This document shows, piece after piece, positions 24,415 to 32,194 of a stretch of DNA of 64,000 nucleotides (the stretch's first letter is position 1; each line of letters starts with the position of its first letter). The notes below the pieces were generated by a model. It was not told the origin of the DNA. It made no database searches and saw only the letters and a list, made by a program, of their open reading frames with translations. The stretch comes from Actinomycetota bacterium (GTDB lineage Bacteria; Actinomycetota; Acidimicrobiia; Acidimicrobiales; JAJPHD01). The translations under genes were made by a program, and so were the position numbers. The DNA lies in assembly GCA_021325455.1 (NCBI GenBank), contig JAJPHD010000020.1, positions 1-64,000 on the forward strand. Direction: 5' to 3'.

Positions 24415-25401
24415 GTGAGCCTGCCTCTTCCTCACAGCCTGTCCCCGTCCAAGGTCTCGGCCTTCAAGGACTGCGCCCTGGCCTTCCGCTTCTCGGCCAT
24501 CGACCGCCTGCCCGAGCCGCCGTCGGTCCCGGCGGTCAGGGGGACGCTGGTGCACCGGGCCCTGGAGGGGCTGTTCTGGTCCGTCCCCCGGGGGCAGCGG
24601 ACCGCCGAGGCGGCCCAGGCCCAGCTGGAGAGGGCCTGGGAGGAGATGCAGTCGGACCCTGAGTGGCTGGACCTCGCCCTTTCCCCCGAGGAGGCGGCGG
24701 GGATGCTGGCCGAGGCCCGGGTGCTGGTGGAGCGGTATTTCGGCCTGGAGGACCCCGACTCCGTCGTGGCCATCGGCACCGAGGTGGTGATGGAGGCCCG
24801 GCTGGGCTCCCTGCTGCTGCGGGGGATCATCGACCGCCTCGACCTCCTGCCCGACGGGAGCCTGGTCGTGACGGACTACAAGACGGGCAAGGTGCCAGGC
24901 GTGGCCCAGGAGCAGGCCCGCCTGGGCGGCGTCCACTTTTATGCCTTCTTGTGCCGGGAGGTGCTGGGCGTGCTGCCGGCCCGCGTCCAGCTGCTGTACC
25001 TGAAGGACCAGGTGGTGCTCTCCACGGAGCCGTCGGAGCAGTCCTGCTGGGGGCTCTGCCAGCGGGTGCGGGCCATCTGGGCAGCGGTCGAGCGCGCCTG
25101 TCGCCTGGAGGACTTTCGGCCCAAGCCGTCAGCCCTCTGCCAGTGGTGCTCCTACCGGGCCTGGTGCCCGGCGTGGGGCGGGGACCCCGCCCTGGCCCGG
25201 GTGGAGGCGCTACGGATGGCACCCGGTCGGGGCGGGGGCGGCCCGGTAGAGGGAATCGAGGGCGTGGTGCTGGCGGCCCCGGCGGCGTCCGCCGGCGTCG
25301 CCACCGGGGCGGGCGGGGACGGCCTGGGGGCCCCGGCGCCGGGCGGCCCGGGGGTCGGCTCCCAGCCGGCCCTGCCGCTGGACATGGTGGCCCCGGGCTG
25401 A
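24415..25401 (+). CDS. RecB-like PD-(D/E)XK nuclease with iron-sulfur cysteines
   Basis: A 328-residue protein of the RecB/Cas4-type exonuclease family. It starts with SLSPSKVSAFKDC (Cys20), has His47 in RGTLVHRALE, the nuclease core Asp140 (GIIDRLD) and Asp154-x-Lys156 (VTDYKTG), and a C-terminal Cys cluster at 242, 245 and 251 (CQWCSYRAWC). Four cysteines in this arrangement bind a 4Fe-4S cluster in AddB/Cas4-like nucleases. The last 70 residues are Gly/Ala-rich and probably disordered. Stand-alone copies are common in actinobacteria, where their role is not well defined. No cas genes or repeats are near. Confidence 0.85.
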   Translation: MSLPLPHSLSPSKVSAFKDCALAFRFSAIDRLPEPPSVPAVRGTLVHRALEGLFWSVPRGQRTAEAAQAQLERAWEEMQSDPEWLDLALSPEEAAGMLAEARVLVERYFGLEDPDSVVAIGTEVVMEARLGSLLLRGIIDRLDLLPDGSLVVTDYKTGKVPGVAQEQARLGGVHFYAFLCREVLGVLPARVQLLYLKDQVVLSTEPSEQSCWGLCQRVRAIWAAVERACRLEDFRPKPSALCQWCSYRAWCPAWGGDPALARVEALRMAPGRGGGGPVEGIEGVVLAAPAASAGVATGAGGDGLGAPAPGGPGVGSQPALPLDMVAPG

Positions 25402-25438
25402 TCAGTTGTACGGCGGGGCCGGACGGGGCCGCTCCCGG

Positions 25439-26101
25439 GTGCCGGCCGGGTCGTCGCAGGAGCATGGGCCGCTGCGCTCCTTCGACGCCACCTGTGACCG
25501 GGCGTTCGACCGGCTGCGCGGCCTGCCCACCCTGCAGCACCTCTTCTACGGCGCCTCGGCCCTCGCCGACCACAGCGCGCTCTGGCTGGCCCTGGGGGCC
25601 CTGCAGGTGGCCCGCCGGCGACCCGCTGCCGGCACCTCGACCTCAGGGAGCGGGGTGCCAGGGCGCCGCTGGGCTCCCCTGGCTCGTCTGGCCGCCGGCC
25701 TGGCCGTGGAGTCGGCCCTGGTGAACGGGGCCATCAAGTCAGCTGTGGGCCGGCGCCGGCCCCCCGGGGGCCCCAGCCCCCTCTACCTGCGCACCCCCCG
25801 CACCAGCAGCTTCCCGAGCGGGCACGCCAGCGCCGCCGCCTGCGCCTTCGTGCTCCTGTCCGAGGGCGACCGGGCGTGGCCCGCATACCTGGCCCTGGCC
25901 GGGGCGGTGGCTGCCAGCCGGGTCTATGTGGGCCTGCACCACACCTCGGACGTGCTGGCCGGGCTGGCCATCGGGGCGGCCCTGGGCGTGGTCCTGCGGC
26001 GCCTCGCCCCCCTGGACGACCCTCGGGCGCCCCACCCCCCTGGCCTCCCACCCCGGGCCGGCCGCCCGGCGCCGGAATCCTCACCGCCGGCGCGGCGTTG
26101 A
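25439..26101 (+). CDS. PAP2 family phosphatase
   Basis: A 220-residue type 2 phosphatidic acid phosphatase with all three motifs: Lys100...Arg-Pro108 (KSAVGRRRP), SFPSGHAS with His129, and SRVYVGLHHTSD with Arg161, His167 and Asp171. Several hydrophobic helices surround them. Such membrane enzymes dephosphorylate lipid phosphates, including undecaprenyl diphosphate. The start is uncertain: TTG 25406 gives 11 more residues, and GTG 25439 is preferred only slightly. The Pro-rich C-terminus ends 7 bases before the DsbA-like gene. Confidence 0.85.
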   Translation: MPAGSSQEHGPLRSFDATCDRAFDRLRGLPTLQHLFYGASALADHSALWLALGALQVARRRPAAGTSTSGSGVPGRRWAPLARLAAGLAVESALVNGAIKSAVGRRRPPGGPSPLYLRTPRTSSFPSGHASAAACAFVLLSEGDRAWPAYLALAGAVAASRVYVGLHHTSDVLAGLAIGAALGVVLRRLAPLDDPRAPHPPGLPPRAGRPAPESSPPARR

Positions 26102-26108
26102 GCATGCC

Positions 26109-26717
26109 ATGAGCCCTAGCACTTCGTTCGCCGTCAACTGGGACTATCGCTGCCCCTTCGCCCGCAACGCCCACGAGCACGTGACCACGGCCCTCCAGGC
26201 GGGAGCAGATTGGCAGGTGGAGTTCGTCCCCTTCTCCCTGAGCCAGGTCCACGTCGAGGAGGGCCAACCCGACGTGTGGGAGGATCCGTCCAAGGCACCG
26301 GACCTGCTGGCCCTGGAGGCCGGGGTGGTGGTCCGGGACCGTTATGCGGATCGGTTCCTCGACACCCATCTGGCCCTGTTCCGGGCCCGCCACGACGAGG
26401 GCAGGGACATCCGGGAGGAGGGCGTGGTGCGGGACGTCCTGGCGGGTCAGGGACTGGACCCGGACGCCGTGATGGCCGAGGTGGCCGCCGGCTGGCCCCG
26501 TGAGAGCGTGCGCAAGTCCCACGAGGGCTCGGTGGCGGATTACCAGGCGTTCGGAGTGCCGACGTTCATGGCCGGGGGGCGCGCCGTCTTCGTGCGCCTC
26601 ATGACCCGCCCCGGCGGTGATGGAGAGCTGGCCCGGCGAACCATCGAGCGCGTCCTCGACCTCGTGACGGGGGTGCCCGAGCTCAACGAGTTCAAGCAGA
26701 CGACCATCCCCCGCTGA
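26109..26717 (+). CDS. DsbA-family thioredoxin-fold protein
   Basis: A 202-residue protein with the DsbA/2-hydroxychromene-2-carboxylate isomerase fold. The N-terminal active-site region reads DYRCPFARN, so Cys15 is present but the second Cys of CxxC is replaced by Ala18. A cis-Pro loop GVPTFM lies in the C-terminal half. There is no signal peptide, so it is cytoplasmic. With one Cys it is more likely a glutathione- or mycothiol-type transferase or isomerase than a disulfide oxidase. ATG 26109 is preferred because the upstream frame is shadow of the PAP2 gene. Confidence 0.8.
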   Translation: MSPSTSFAVNWDYRCPFARNAHEHVTTALQAGADWQVEFVPFSLSQVHVEEGQPDVWEDPSKAPDLLALEAGVVVRDRYADRFLDTHLALFRARHDEGRDIREEGVVRDVLAGQGLDPDAVMAEVAAGWPRESVRKSHEGSVADYQAFGVPTFMAGGRAVFVRLMTRPGGDGELARRTIERVLDLVTGVPELNEFKQTTIPR

Positions 26718-26830
26718 GCGACCCCGGGGCGCGACCACCGGGCCGGGAGCCAGCGCCGTGGCCTTGCCTTCCTGCTCATCCCGCCCGGGCGTCCTCGGGG
26801 ATGGCCGGCCGCCTGGCGGGCCGGGGGCTC

Positions 26831-26852
26831 TAGTTTGGGCACCGGACCAAAC
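26831..26852 (+). promoter_or_regulatory. Inverted repeat and -10-like element before the OsmC gene
   Basis: GTTTGG (26833-26838) and CCAAAC (26847-26852) form an inverted repeat with 8 bases between, just upstream of the ribosome-binding site GAGGAGG of the OsmC gene. TAGTTT at 26831-26836 resembles a -10 box overlapping the left arm. A peroxide-sensing MarR/OhrR-type repressor site is one possibility; no such regulator gene is nearby. Confidence 0.4.
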
Positions 26853-26878
26853 ACCACCTCGGCCCGAGAGGAGGACCA

Positions 26879-27316
26879 ATGCCCACCCGGGTAGCCAAGA
26901 CGACCTGGTCAGGGGGCCTGCAGGATGGCTCGGGGACGACCGAGCTGGCCAGCTCCGGCGTCGGTTCCTACGAGGTCTCCTTCCCCAGGAGGGCGGCCGA
27001 GGAGGCCGGAGGGGTGACCAGCCCGGAGGAGCTGATCGCCGCCGCCCACTCGGCCTGCTACGCCATGCAGCTCTCGGCCCTCCTGGCCGAGGCGGGCGGG
27101 ACCGCCCCGCAGCTGGAGGTGACAGCTGAGGTCTCCCTGGGGCCCGATCCCGCCGGGGGCTACCGGATCCCGGGCGTGACCCTCCGGGTGCGGGGATCGG
27201 CGGCCGGGATCGACGCCGCCGCCTTCACCAAGGCCGCCGAGGAGGCCAAGTCCGCCTGCCCGGTGAGCAAGGCCCTGGCCGGCACGGAGATCAGCCTCGA
27301 CGCCAGCCTCAGCTGA
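26879..27316 (+). CDS. OsmC/Ohr family peroxide-reducing protein
   Basis: A 145-residue OsmC-family protein. The peroxidatic Cys60 lies in AAHSACYAMQLS and the resolving Cys127 in SACPVSKAL, the two-Cys pattern of OsmC/Ohr hydroperoxidases. These enzymes reduce organic hydroperoxides using lipoylated or dithiol donors. ATG 26879 follows a good GAGGAGG ribosome-binding site. The gene is convergent with transaldolase, 10 bases away, and has its own promoter-like region with an inverted repeat. Confidence 0.92.
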   Translation: MPTRVAKTTWSGGLQDGSGTTELASSGVGSYEVSFPRRAAEEAGGVTSPEELIAAAHSACYAMQLSALLAEAGGTAPQLEVTAEVSLGPDPAGGYRIPGVTLRVRGSAAGIDAAAFTKAAEEAKSACPVSKALAGTEISLDASLS

Positions 27317-27326
27317 GCTCCCCCGG

Positions 27327-28409
27327 TCAGCTGCCCAGCCGGGCTGCCTTCTCCGAGATCGCTTCGAGGAGGGTGGCCCAGTCGGCCTCGAAGGCCCGGG
27401 CCCCCTGGCGTTGGAGCGACTCTCCCAGGGCGTCCACGTCGATCCCCCGGGCCGCCACCTCGGCGACGCAGCGCTCGGCCGCCCCGTAGTCGGGGTTCAT
27501 GAGCTCGACGGGCCCGCCGTGGTCGGCAAAGGCCAGCAGGGTCTGCTCGGGCACGGTGTCGATGGTGTCGGGGGCGGCCAGCTTTCCCAGGTAGTAGGTG
27601 TCGGGGAAATGGGGGTCCTTGGTGGAGGTGGAGGCCCACAGCACCCGCTGGGGCCGGGCGCCGGCGGCGGCCAGCCGGGACCAGCGCTCCCCGGCCAGGA
27701 GCGAGCGATAGGAGGCGTAGACCTTCTGGGTGACGGCCAGGCCCAGGCGTCCGTGCAGCTCCTGGGGCAGCAGCGGGTCCGCCGCCCGGTCCCAGCGCGA
27801 CACGAAGACCGAGGCCACCGAAGGCACATCGAGGGGCAGCCCGGCGTCGGCCCTGCGCTCCAGGGCCCTCATGTAGGCATCGGCAGTCTGGAGGTAGTGG
27901 GTGTCGGAGAAGAGAAGGGTGACGTTTATGCCGATCCCCTCGGACACCAGCTGCTCCATCGCCGTGAGGCCCGGAGGGGTGCCCGGGACCTTGACGAGGA
28001 GGTTGGGCCGGTCCGCTCGGGCGTGCAGGTCCCGGGCCACCTCCACGCTCCGCTCGACGTCATAGGCCAGGCCCGGTGGCACCTCCACCGATACGTAGCC
28101 ATCGGCTCCTCCCGTCTCCTCCCACACGGAGCGGAACAGGTCGGCCGCCTCGGTGATGTCCTCGAGGGCCACGGCGTACACGAGGTCCTGGGGGTCCTTC
28201 ACGCCCGCATCCAGGTGCCGGCGGAGCGAGGAGTCGTAGTCCGAGCTGGCCGCCATGGCATGGCCGAGGATGGTGGGGTTCGAGGTGAGGCCGGTCACGG
28301 CCAGCTCCTCCCTGTAGCGGGCCAGGGTCCCGGTGGCGAGCAGCTTGCGGTTGATCGAGTCCAGCCAGAGGCTCTGGCCGGCCTGGTGGAGCTGCTGGGC
28401 AGGGTTCAT
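27327..28409 (-). CDS. tal: Transaldolase
   Basis: A 360-residue transaldolase. The N-terminal LWLDSINRKLLATG (14-27) and TGLTSNPTIL (39-48) are typical. The Schiff-base lysine is Lys140 in PNLLVKVPGT, and later segments GINVTLLFS and VLWASTSTKDP match the type found in actinobacteria. The enzyme moves dihydroxyacetone units between sugar phosphates in the non-oxidative pentose phosphate pathway. ATG 28409 is preceded by GGGAGG, and upstream in-frame codons lack a ribosome-binding site. It could process pentulose phosphate arising from the nearby polyol operon, though it is not part of it. Confidence 0.95.
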   Translation of the reverse strand: MNPAQQLHQAGQSLWLDSINRKLLATGTLARYREELAVTGLTSNPTILGHAMAASSDYDSSLRRHLDAGVKDPQDLVYAVALEDITEAADLFRSVWEETGGADGYVSVEVPPGLAYDVERSVEVARDLHARADRPNLLVKVPGTPPGLTAMEQLVSEGIGINVTLLFSDTHYLQTADAYMRALERRADAGLPLDVPSVASVFVSRWDRAADPLLPQELHGRLGLAVTQKVYASYRSLLAGERWSRLAAAGARPQRVLWASTSTKDPHFPDTYYLGKLAAPDTIDTVPEQTLLAFADHGGPVELMNPDYGAAERCVAEVAARGIDVDALGESLQRQGARAFEADWATLLEAISEKAARLGS

Positions 28410-28548
28410 GGCGACCTCCCGTCCTCCATCGTCAATGCCCTCGGGTCTCTCCTTGCCCGTCCTGCCAAGCATGGCCACGCGGCCGGTGCCAGACAAGCTG
28501 CGCCGGCGGCCACCGCCATCTCAGGGGCCCTCGCCGACAGGCCACGAT

Positions 28549-28608
28549 GGTGCTCGGAGCCCGCAGCCCTGGCATGCGGGGCGGCTTGGCACGCCGCTCC
28601 CGAGCACC
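28549..28608. repeat. Long inverted repeat before the universal stress protein gene
   Basis: GGTGCTCGGAG (28549-28559) pairs with CTCCCGAGCACC (28597-28608) with one bulged base. Inside it, CCCGCA (28560-28565) pairs with TGCGGG (28575-28580). The folded element would lie 22 bases before the usp start codon and could be a structured leader or operator. No coding similarity was seen for the frame through it. Confidence 0.5.
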
Positions 28609-28630
28609 GAAGGAAGCAGTAGGTGGGACG

Positions 28631-29044
28631 ATGTACGAGAAGCTCGTCGTGGCCATAGATCGCTCGGCACGGGCCCCCCGGGTCCTGATGGCGGCCAAGA
28701 GCTTCGCCGCCGCCTCCGGGGCCCAGGTGAGGATCGTCCATGTGCTCGAGTCCTCGGCCGGCATAGTGGGGTCCTTCGAGGTCGACGCCGAGGCGCGCGC
28801 CAGGCAGCTGGTTGAAGGCGCCATGGCTGACATGGAAGCCGCCGGGGTGCCTGCCGAGGGAGCGGTCCTCACCGTCATGGCCGGGCGAGCAGCGGCCGAG
28901 ATCCTCGCCCAGGCCGAAGAGGTGGGGGCCTCCCTCATCGTCATCGGCACCAGGCAGCACTCGGACCTGGCCCGGCTGGTCTCGGGCAGTGTGAGCCAAC
29001 AGGTCATCCACCGCTCCACCTGCCCCGTGCTGGTAGTGCCATAG
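28631..29044 (+). CDS. Universal stress protein
   Basis: A 137-residue single-domain UspA protein. It begins YEKLVVAIDRS with the usual Asp at the end of strand 1, and ends with VIGTRQHSDLARLVSGSVSQQV, a form of the Gly-x2-Gly-x9-Gly-Ser nucleotide-binding loop, followed by STCPVLVVP. Such proteins bind ATP and help cells survive starvation or oxidative stress. ATG 28631 with upstream AGGTGGGA is preferred over an earlier in-frame GTG-rich extension that crosses a hairpin. It is divergent from transaldolase. Confidence 0.92.
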   Translation: MYEKLVVAIDRSARAPRVLMAAKSFAAASGAQVRIVHVLESSAGIVGSFEVDAEARARQLVEGAMADMEAAGVPAEGAVLTVMAGRAAAEILAQAEEVGASLIVIGTRQHSDLARLVSGSVSQQVIHRSTCPVLVVP

Positions 29045-29134
29045 CCCCCATTGCCTCCAGGCGGCCGGCCGAGCCCGGCCACGACCGAGGCCTTCTCCCC
29101 GCCCCGTCGCTGGGCATGGCCGCGGCCGCCACGG

Positions 29135-29485
29135 TCAGCCCGTATCCCCGTCCCCATGGACCTCGCCCATGGCGTGGAGAGCCAGGGTCGAGTGGGCATA
29201 GGCCCCCCCGGCCCGCATCTCGGCCGCTACCCAGATGGCCTCCATGACCTCCTCGGGGCTGTTGCCGGCCCGCCGGGCCAGGCGGCTATGGCCCCTGATG
29301 CAGTACGGGCACTGGGTGACATGGGCCACGGCCACCGCGATCAGCTGCTTGGTCTTCTCGGGCAGGGCTCCGTCAGCGAACACGGCGCTGCTGAAGGCCT
29401 CGAACGCATCGTTGACCCGGGGGGCCAGCTCCCTGCGCCTGGCCCCCACCGCCGGGGTGGCATGCGGGTACAAGGGTTGGGCCAT
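29135..29485 (-). CDS. Carboxymuconolactone decarboxylase/AhpD-like protein
   Basis: A 116-residue protein of the CMD/AhpD family. The redox motif TQCPYCIRGH has Cys59, Cys62 and His66, the arrangement of alkylhydroperoxidase AhpD. A proton-relay Glu lies in the ALPEKTKQLIA helix. Stand-alone proteins of this size usually act as thiol peroxidases or unknown hydrolases. ATG 29485 follows a strong GGAGGG ribosome-binding site. It is convergent with usp. The gap to the polyol operon, on the other side, is regulatory. Confidence 0.88.
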   Translation of the reverse strand: MAQPLYPHATPAVGARRRELAPRVNDAFEAFSSAVFADGALPEKTKQLIAVAVAHVTQCPYCIRGHSRLARRAGNSPEEVMEAIWVAAEMRAGGAYAHSTLALHAMGEVHGDGDTG

Positions 29486-29624
29486 CGATCCCTCCTTTCC
29501 TCGCTCTGCTTGCCTAGTACCTTCGCCCCCGTCCTGGCCATCTCGCCCGCTCGCCTTGACGGCCTTCCCTCCTCACTGTGGGGGAATCCCTCCCGACCCA
29601 AGAGCCGATTTCCCCCGCCCGCGA

Positions 29625-29640
29625 CCCTCCATTTGGAGGG
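29625..29640. repeat. Short inverted repeat in the AhpD-polyol operon gap
   Basis: CCCTCC (29625-29630) and GGAGGG (29635-29640) face each other across ATTT. It lies between divergent genes, upstream of both, so an operator is more likely than a terminator. Confidence 0.35.
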
Positions 29641-29738
29641 ATAAAGGACGGAGATGCCCTTTCTAGTGGCATGGGGGCAATCTCCGCCTGGCCCGATGGC
29701 AACCGGGCTGGAGGCGTCCCGGCCTCCCGCTCACACCG

Positions 29739-29788
29739 TTGACTGCGCCAAATGCCGGTCATAATGTGGGTGCCCGAGCGGCTCGGGC
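29739..29788 (+). promoter_or_regulatory. Promoter and palindromic operator of the polyol operon
   Basis: TTGACT (29739-29744) and CATAAT (29760-29765) match the consensus hexamers at five of six positions each, with a 15-base spacer that is slightly short. Directly after it lies the perfect palindrome GCCCGAGCGGCTCGGGC (29772-29788), seven-base arms around CGG, at about the expected transcription start. A repressor bound there would block the operon; alternatively it is a 5' hairpin in the leader of about 120 bases before ATG 29893. No regulator gene is adjacent. Confidence 0.6.
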
Positions 29789-29892
29789 CGTCCTCGGGCT
29801 GGCAAACCTGGGAAAGGGAGGTGCCGGTATGGGGGAAAGTACGAGCGTGCATCCCACCCAAAGAGCCTAGGTCCGGGCGAATCGACTCGGTC

Positions 29893-31245
29893 ATGTCGGA
29901 CCGGACGCTCAGCCGCCGGAGCTTCCTCGGAGGGGCGGCGGCTGCCGTGGCCCTGGCGGCCTGCGGCAAGGCATCGGCAAGCCGGGCCTCCCCGGTCACC
30001 CTGCGGGTCGCCATCGTCTCCAACTCCCAGATGGACGACGCCATCAGCCTGTCTCCCGTGTTCGAGCACCAACATCCCGGGATCCGGCTCAAGTTCGTCA
30101 ACCTGCCCGAGAACGAGGCCAGGGCCAAGATCACGGCCGACGTCGCCACTCAGGGCGGCGAGTTCGACGTGGTCATGATCAGCAACTACGAGACCCCTCT
30201 GTGGGCGAAGAACGGCTGGATCGTGGACCTCCAGCCCTATATCGACCGCACGCCCGGCTATGACGCCGCCGACTTCGTCCCGCGCATCCGCAGCTCCCTC
30301 TCGTACAACGGTCACCTCTACTCGGTCCCCTTCTACGGCGAGTCCTCCTTCGTCATGTACCGCAAGGACCTCTTCGACCGGGCCGGGGTGGTGATGCCCA
30401 CCCATCCCACCTGGCTGGACGTGGTCAGGCTGGCCAAGCGGTTCCACGACCCCCGCTCGGGGCACTACGGGATAGTCCTTCGAGGAGACCCTGGCTGGGG
30501 GGAGAACCTGGCCCCCATCGACACGGTCATCAATGCCTTCGGGGGCCGCTGGTACAACATGCGGTGGGAGGCCCAGCTGACGACACCACAGGTCAAGTCG
30601 GCGGTCGGAACCTACATCGAGACGGTGCGAGCCTACGGGGAGCCGGGAGCCTCGGCCGACGGGTTCACCGAGTGCGGGACCCTCTACTCGCAAGGGGACG
30701 CCGCCATGTGGTACGACGCCACCTCGGCAACCAGCGTCATCGAAGACCCGGCGAGCAGCAAGGTGGTGGGGAAGAACGGCTACGCCTGGGCGCCCACCCA
30801 GACCGGTAAGCCCTCCGGGTGGCTCTACACCTGGTCCCTATCCATGCCGACCACCTGCTCCCACCGGCAACAGGCATGGGAGTTCATGGCCTGGATGACA
30901 TCGAAGTCCTACATAGAGCTGGTGGGGCACCGCCTCGGATGGTCCCACGTCCCCCCCGGCAGCCGGCTCTCGAGCTACCGCATCCCCCAGTACCGGGAGC
31001 TGTCGAGGCGCTACGGTCCCCTCACCCTCCAGTCCATCCAGGCCGCCGACCCCAAGCATCCCACTGTCCGGCCTGTGCCCTACACCGGCGTGCAGTTCCT
31101 GGACATCCCCGAGTTCCAGGACCTGGGCCAGCTGGTGAGCGAGCAGTTCAGCGCCGCAATCGCCGGGCAGACCTCCGTGGAGGCTGCCCTGGCCCAGTCG
31201 CAGGAGTACGCGCAGACGGTGGGCGCGACCTACCGCCACCGATAG
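29893..31245 (+). CDS. Polyol/sugar ABC transporter substrate-binding lipoprotein
   Basis: A 450-residue extracellular solute-binding protein of family 1. The N-terminus carries a twin-arginine motif (SRRSFLGG, residues 7-14), a hydrophobic stretch and a lipobox LAAC with Cys24, so it is probably Tat-exported and lipid-anchored. The mature part has the typical VFEHQHPGIRLKFVN and TWLDVVRLAKRF blocks. It would deliver substrate to the two permeases that follow. ATG 29893 is chosen because the signal peptide begins there; the frame is open further upstream across the promoter. The cluster content points to a sugar alcohol as ligand. Confidence 0.93.
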   Translation: MSDRTLSRRSFLGGAAAAVALAACGKASASRASPVTLRVAIVSNSQMDDAISLSPVFEHQHPGIRLKFVNLPENEARAKITADVATQGGEFDVVMISNYETPLWAKNGWIVDLQPYIDRTPGYDAADFVPRIRSSLSYNGHLYSVPFYGESSFVMYRKDLFDRAGVVMPTHPTWLDVVRLAKRFHDPRSGHYGIVLRGDPGWGENLAPIDTVINAFGGRWYNMRWEAQLTTPQVKSAVGTYIETVRAYGEPGASADGFTECGTLYSQGDAAMWYDATSATSVIEDPASSKVVGKNGYAWAPTQTGKPSGWLYTWSLSMPTTCSHRQQAWEFMAWMTSKSYIELVGHRLGWSHVPPGSRLSSYRIPQYRELSRRYGPLTLQSIQAADPKHPTVRPVPYTGVQFLDIPEFQDLGQLVSEQFSAAIAGQTSVEAALAQSQEYAQTVGATYRHR

Positions 31246-31258
31246 GGAGGAGGAGACC

Positions 31259-32194
31259 ATGACAGCGGTGACCGCGCCCAGCGCGGTTCCGGTGGGGACG
31301 ATCCGGTCCCGGAGCACCAGGCAGGTCAGCTGGTCCCGGCGGGCGCCACTGCTCCCGGCCCTGGTCTTCGTGGTGGTGGTCACCCAGGTGCCGTTCGTGG
31401 TGACCATCTGGTATTCCCTCAACTCCTGGAACCTGGTCCGTCCGGGGTCACGCCAGTTCGTGGGCCTGGCCAACTACGTCCATGTAGCCACCGACGTCCA
31501 GTTCCGGACCGCGCTGGTCAACACGGTCGTGCTCACCGCCGGGACGGTCATCATCTCCATGGTCATCGGGGTCGCCCTGGCGGTGCTGCTGGACCGCAAG
31601 TTCCTGGGTCGCAGCGTCGTGCGCACCCTGCTCATCACGCCCTTCCTGGTCATGCCGGTGGCCGCTGCCCTCCTGTGGAAGACCGCCATGTTCGACCCCA
31701 CGTTCGGGATCGTCGACTACGTGCTGGGCCCCCTGGTGGGCCACGTCGTCTGGCTGAGCCGCTTCCCGCTGGCCTCGGTGATGGTGGAGATGATCTGGCA
31801 GTGGACGCCTTTCATGATGCTCCTGGTGCTGGCGGGGCTCCAGAGCATGCCCACCGACGTGGTGGAAGCAGCCGGGGTGGACGGGGCCCGGCCCTTTGCC
31901 ATCTTCCGGGAGCTCACCCTGCCCCATCTGCGGCGCTACATCGAGCTGGGGGTGGTCCTCGGAGCCATCTACGTGGTCAACGAGTTCGACTCCATTTACA
32001 TGATGACCCAGGGGGGCCCCGGCGTCTCCAGCACCAACCTCCCCTACTACATCTACGAGCGGGCCTTCCTCGGCTTCGACGTCGGGCAGTCGGCAGCCAT
32101 GGGGGTGGTGGTCCTGGCCGGCACCATCCTGGTGGCCACCATTGCCCTCAGGCTGATATTCACCTCGTTCACCGGTCGAGAGGAGGCTGCGTGA
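31259..32194 (+). CDS. ABC transporter permease, polyol type (MalF-like)
   Basis: A 311-residue inner-membrane permease with six predicted helices. The EAA loop that contacts the ATPase reads EAAGVDGARPFAIFRELTLP, and the preceding helix has WQWTPFMMLLVLAGLQS. It is the MalF/UgpA-type subunit of a binding-protein-dependent importer, 13 bases after the binding-protein gene with a GGAGGAG ribosome-binding site. Its stop shares one base with the start of the second permease. Confidence 0.93.
   Translation: MTAVTAPSAVPVGTIRSRSTRQVSWSRRAPLLPALVFVVVVTQVPFVVTIWYSLNSWNLVRPGSRQFVGLANYVHVATDVQFRTALVNTVVLTAGTVIISMVIGVALAVLLDRKFLGRSVVRTLLITPFLVMPVAAALLWKTAMFDPTFGIVDYVLGPLVGHVVWLSRFPLASVMVEMIWQWTPFMMLLVLAGLQSMPTDVVEAAGVDGARPFAIFRELTLPHLRRYIELGVVLGAIYVVNEFDSIYMMTQGGPGVSSTNLPYYIYERAFLGFDVGQSAAMGVVVLAGTILVATIALRLIFTSFTGREEAA

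Noticed and set aside
24415-25401. RecB-like nuclease as a Cas4 from a CRISPR system
   Set aside because: No repeats, spacers or other cas genes are in the window; stand-alone members are common in actinobacteria.
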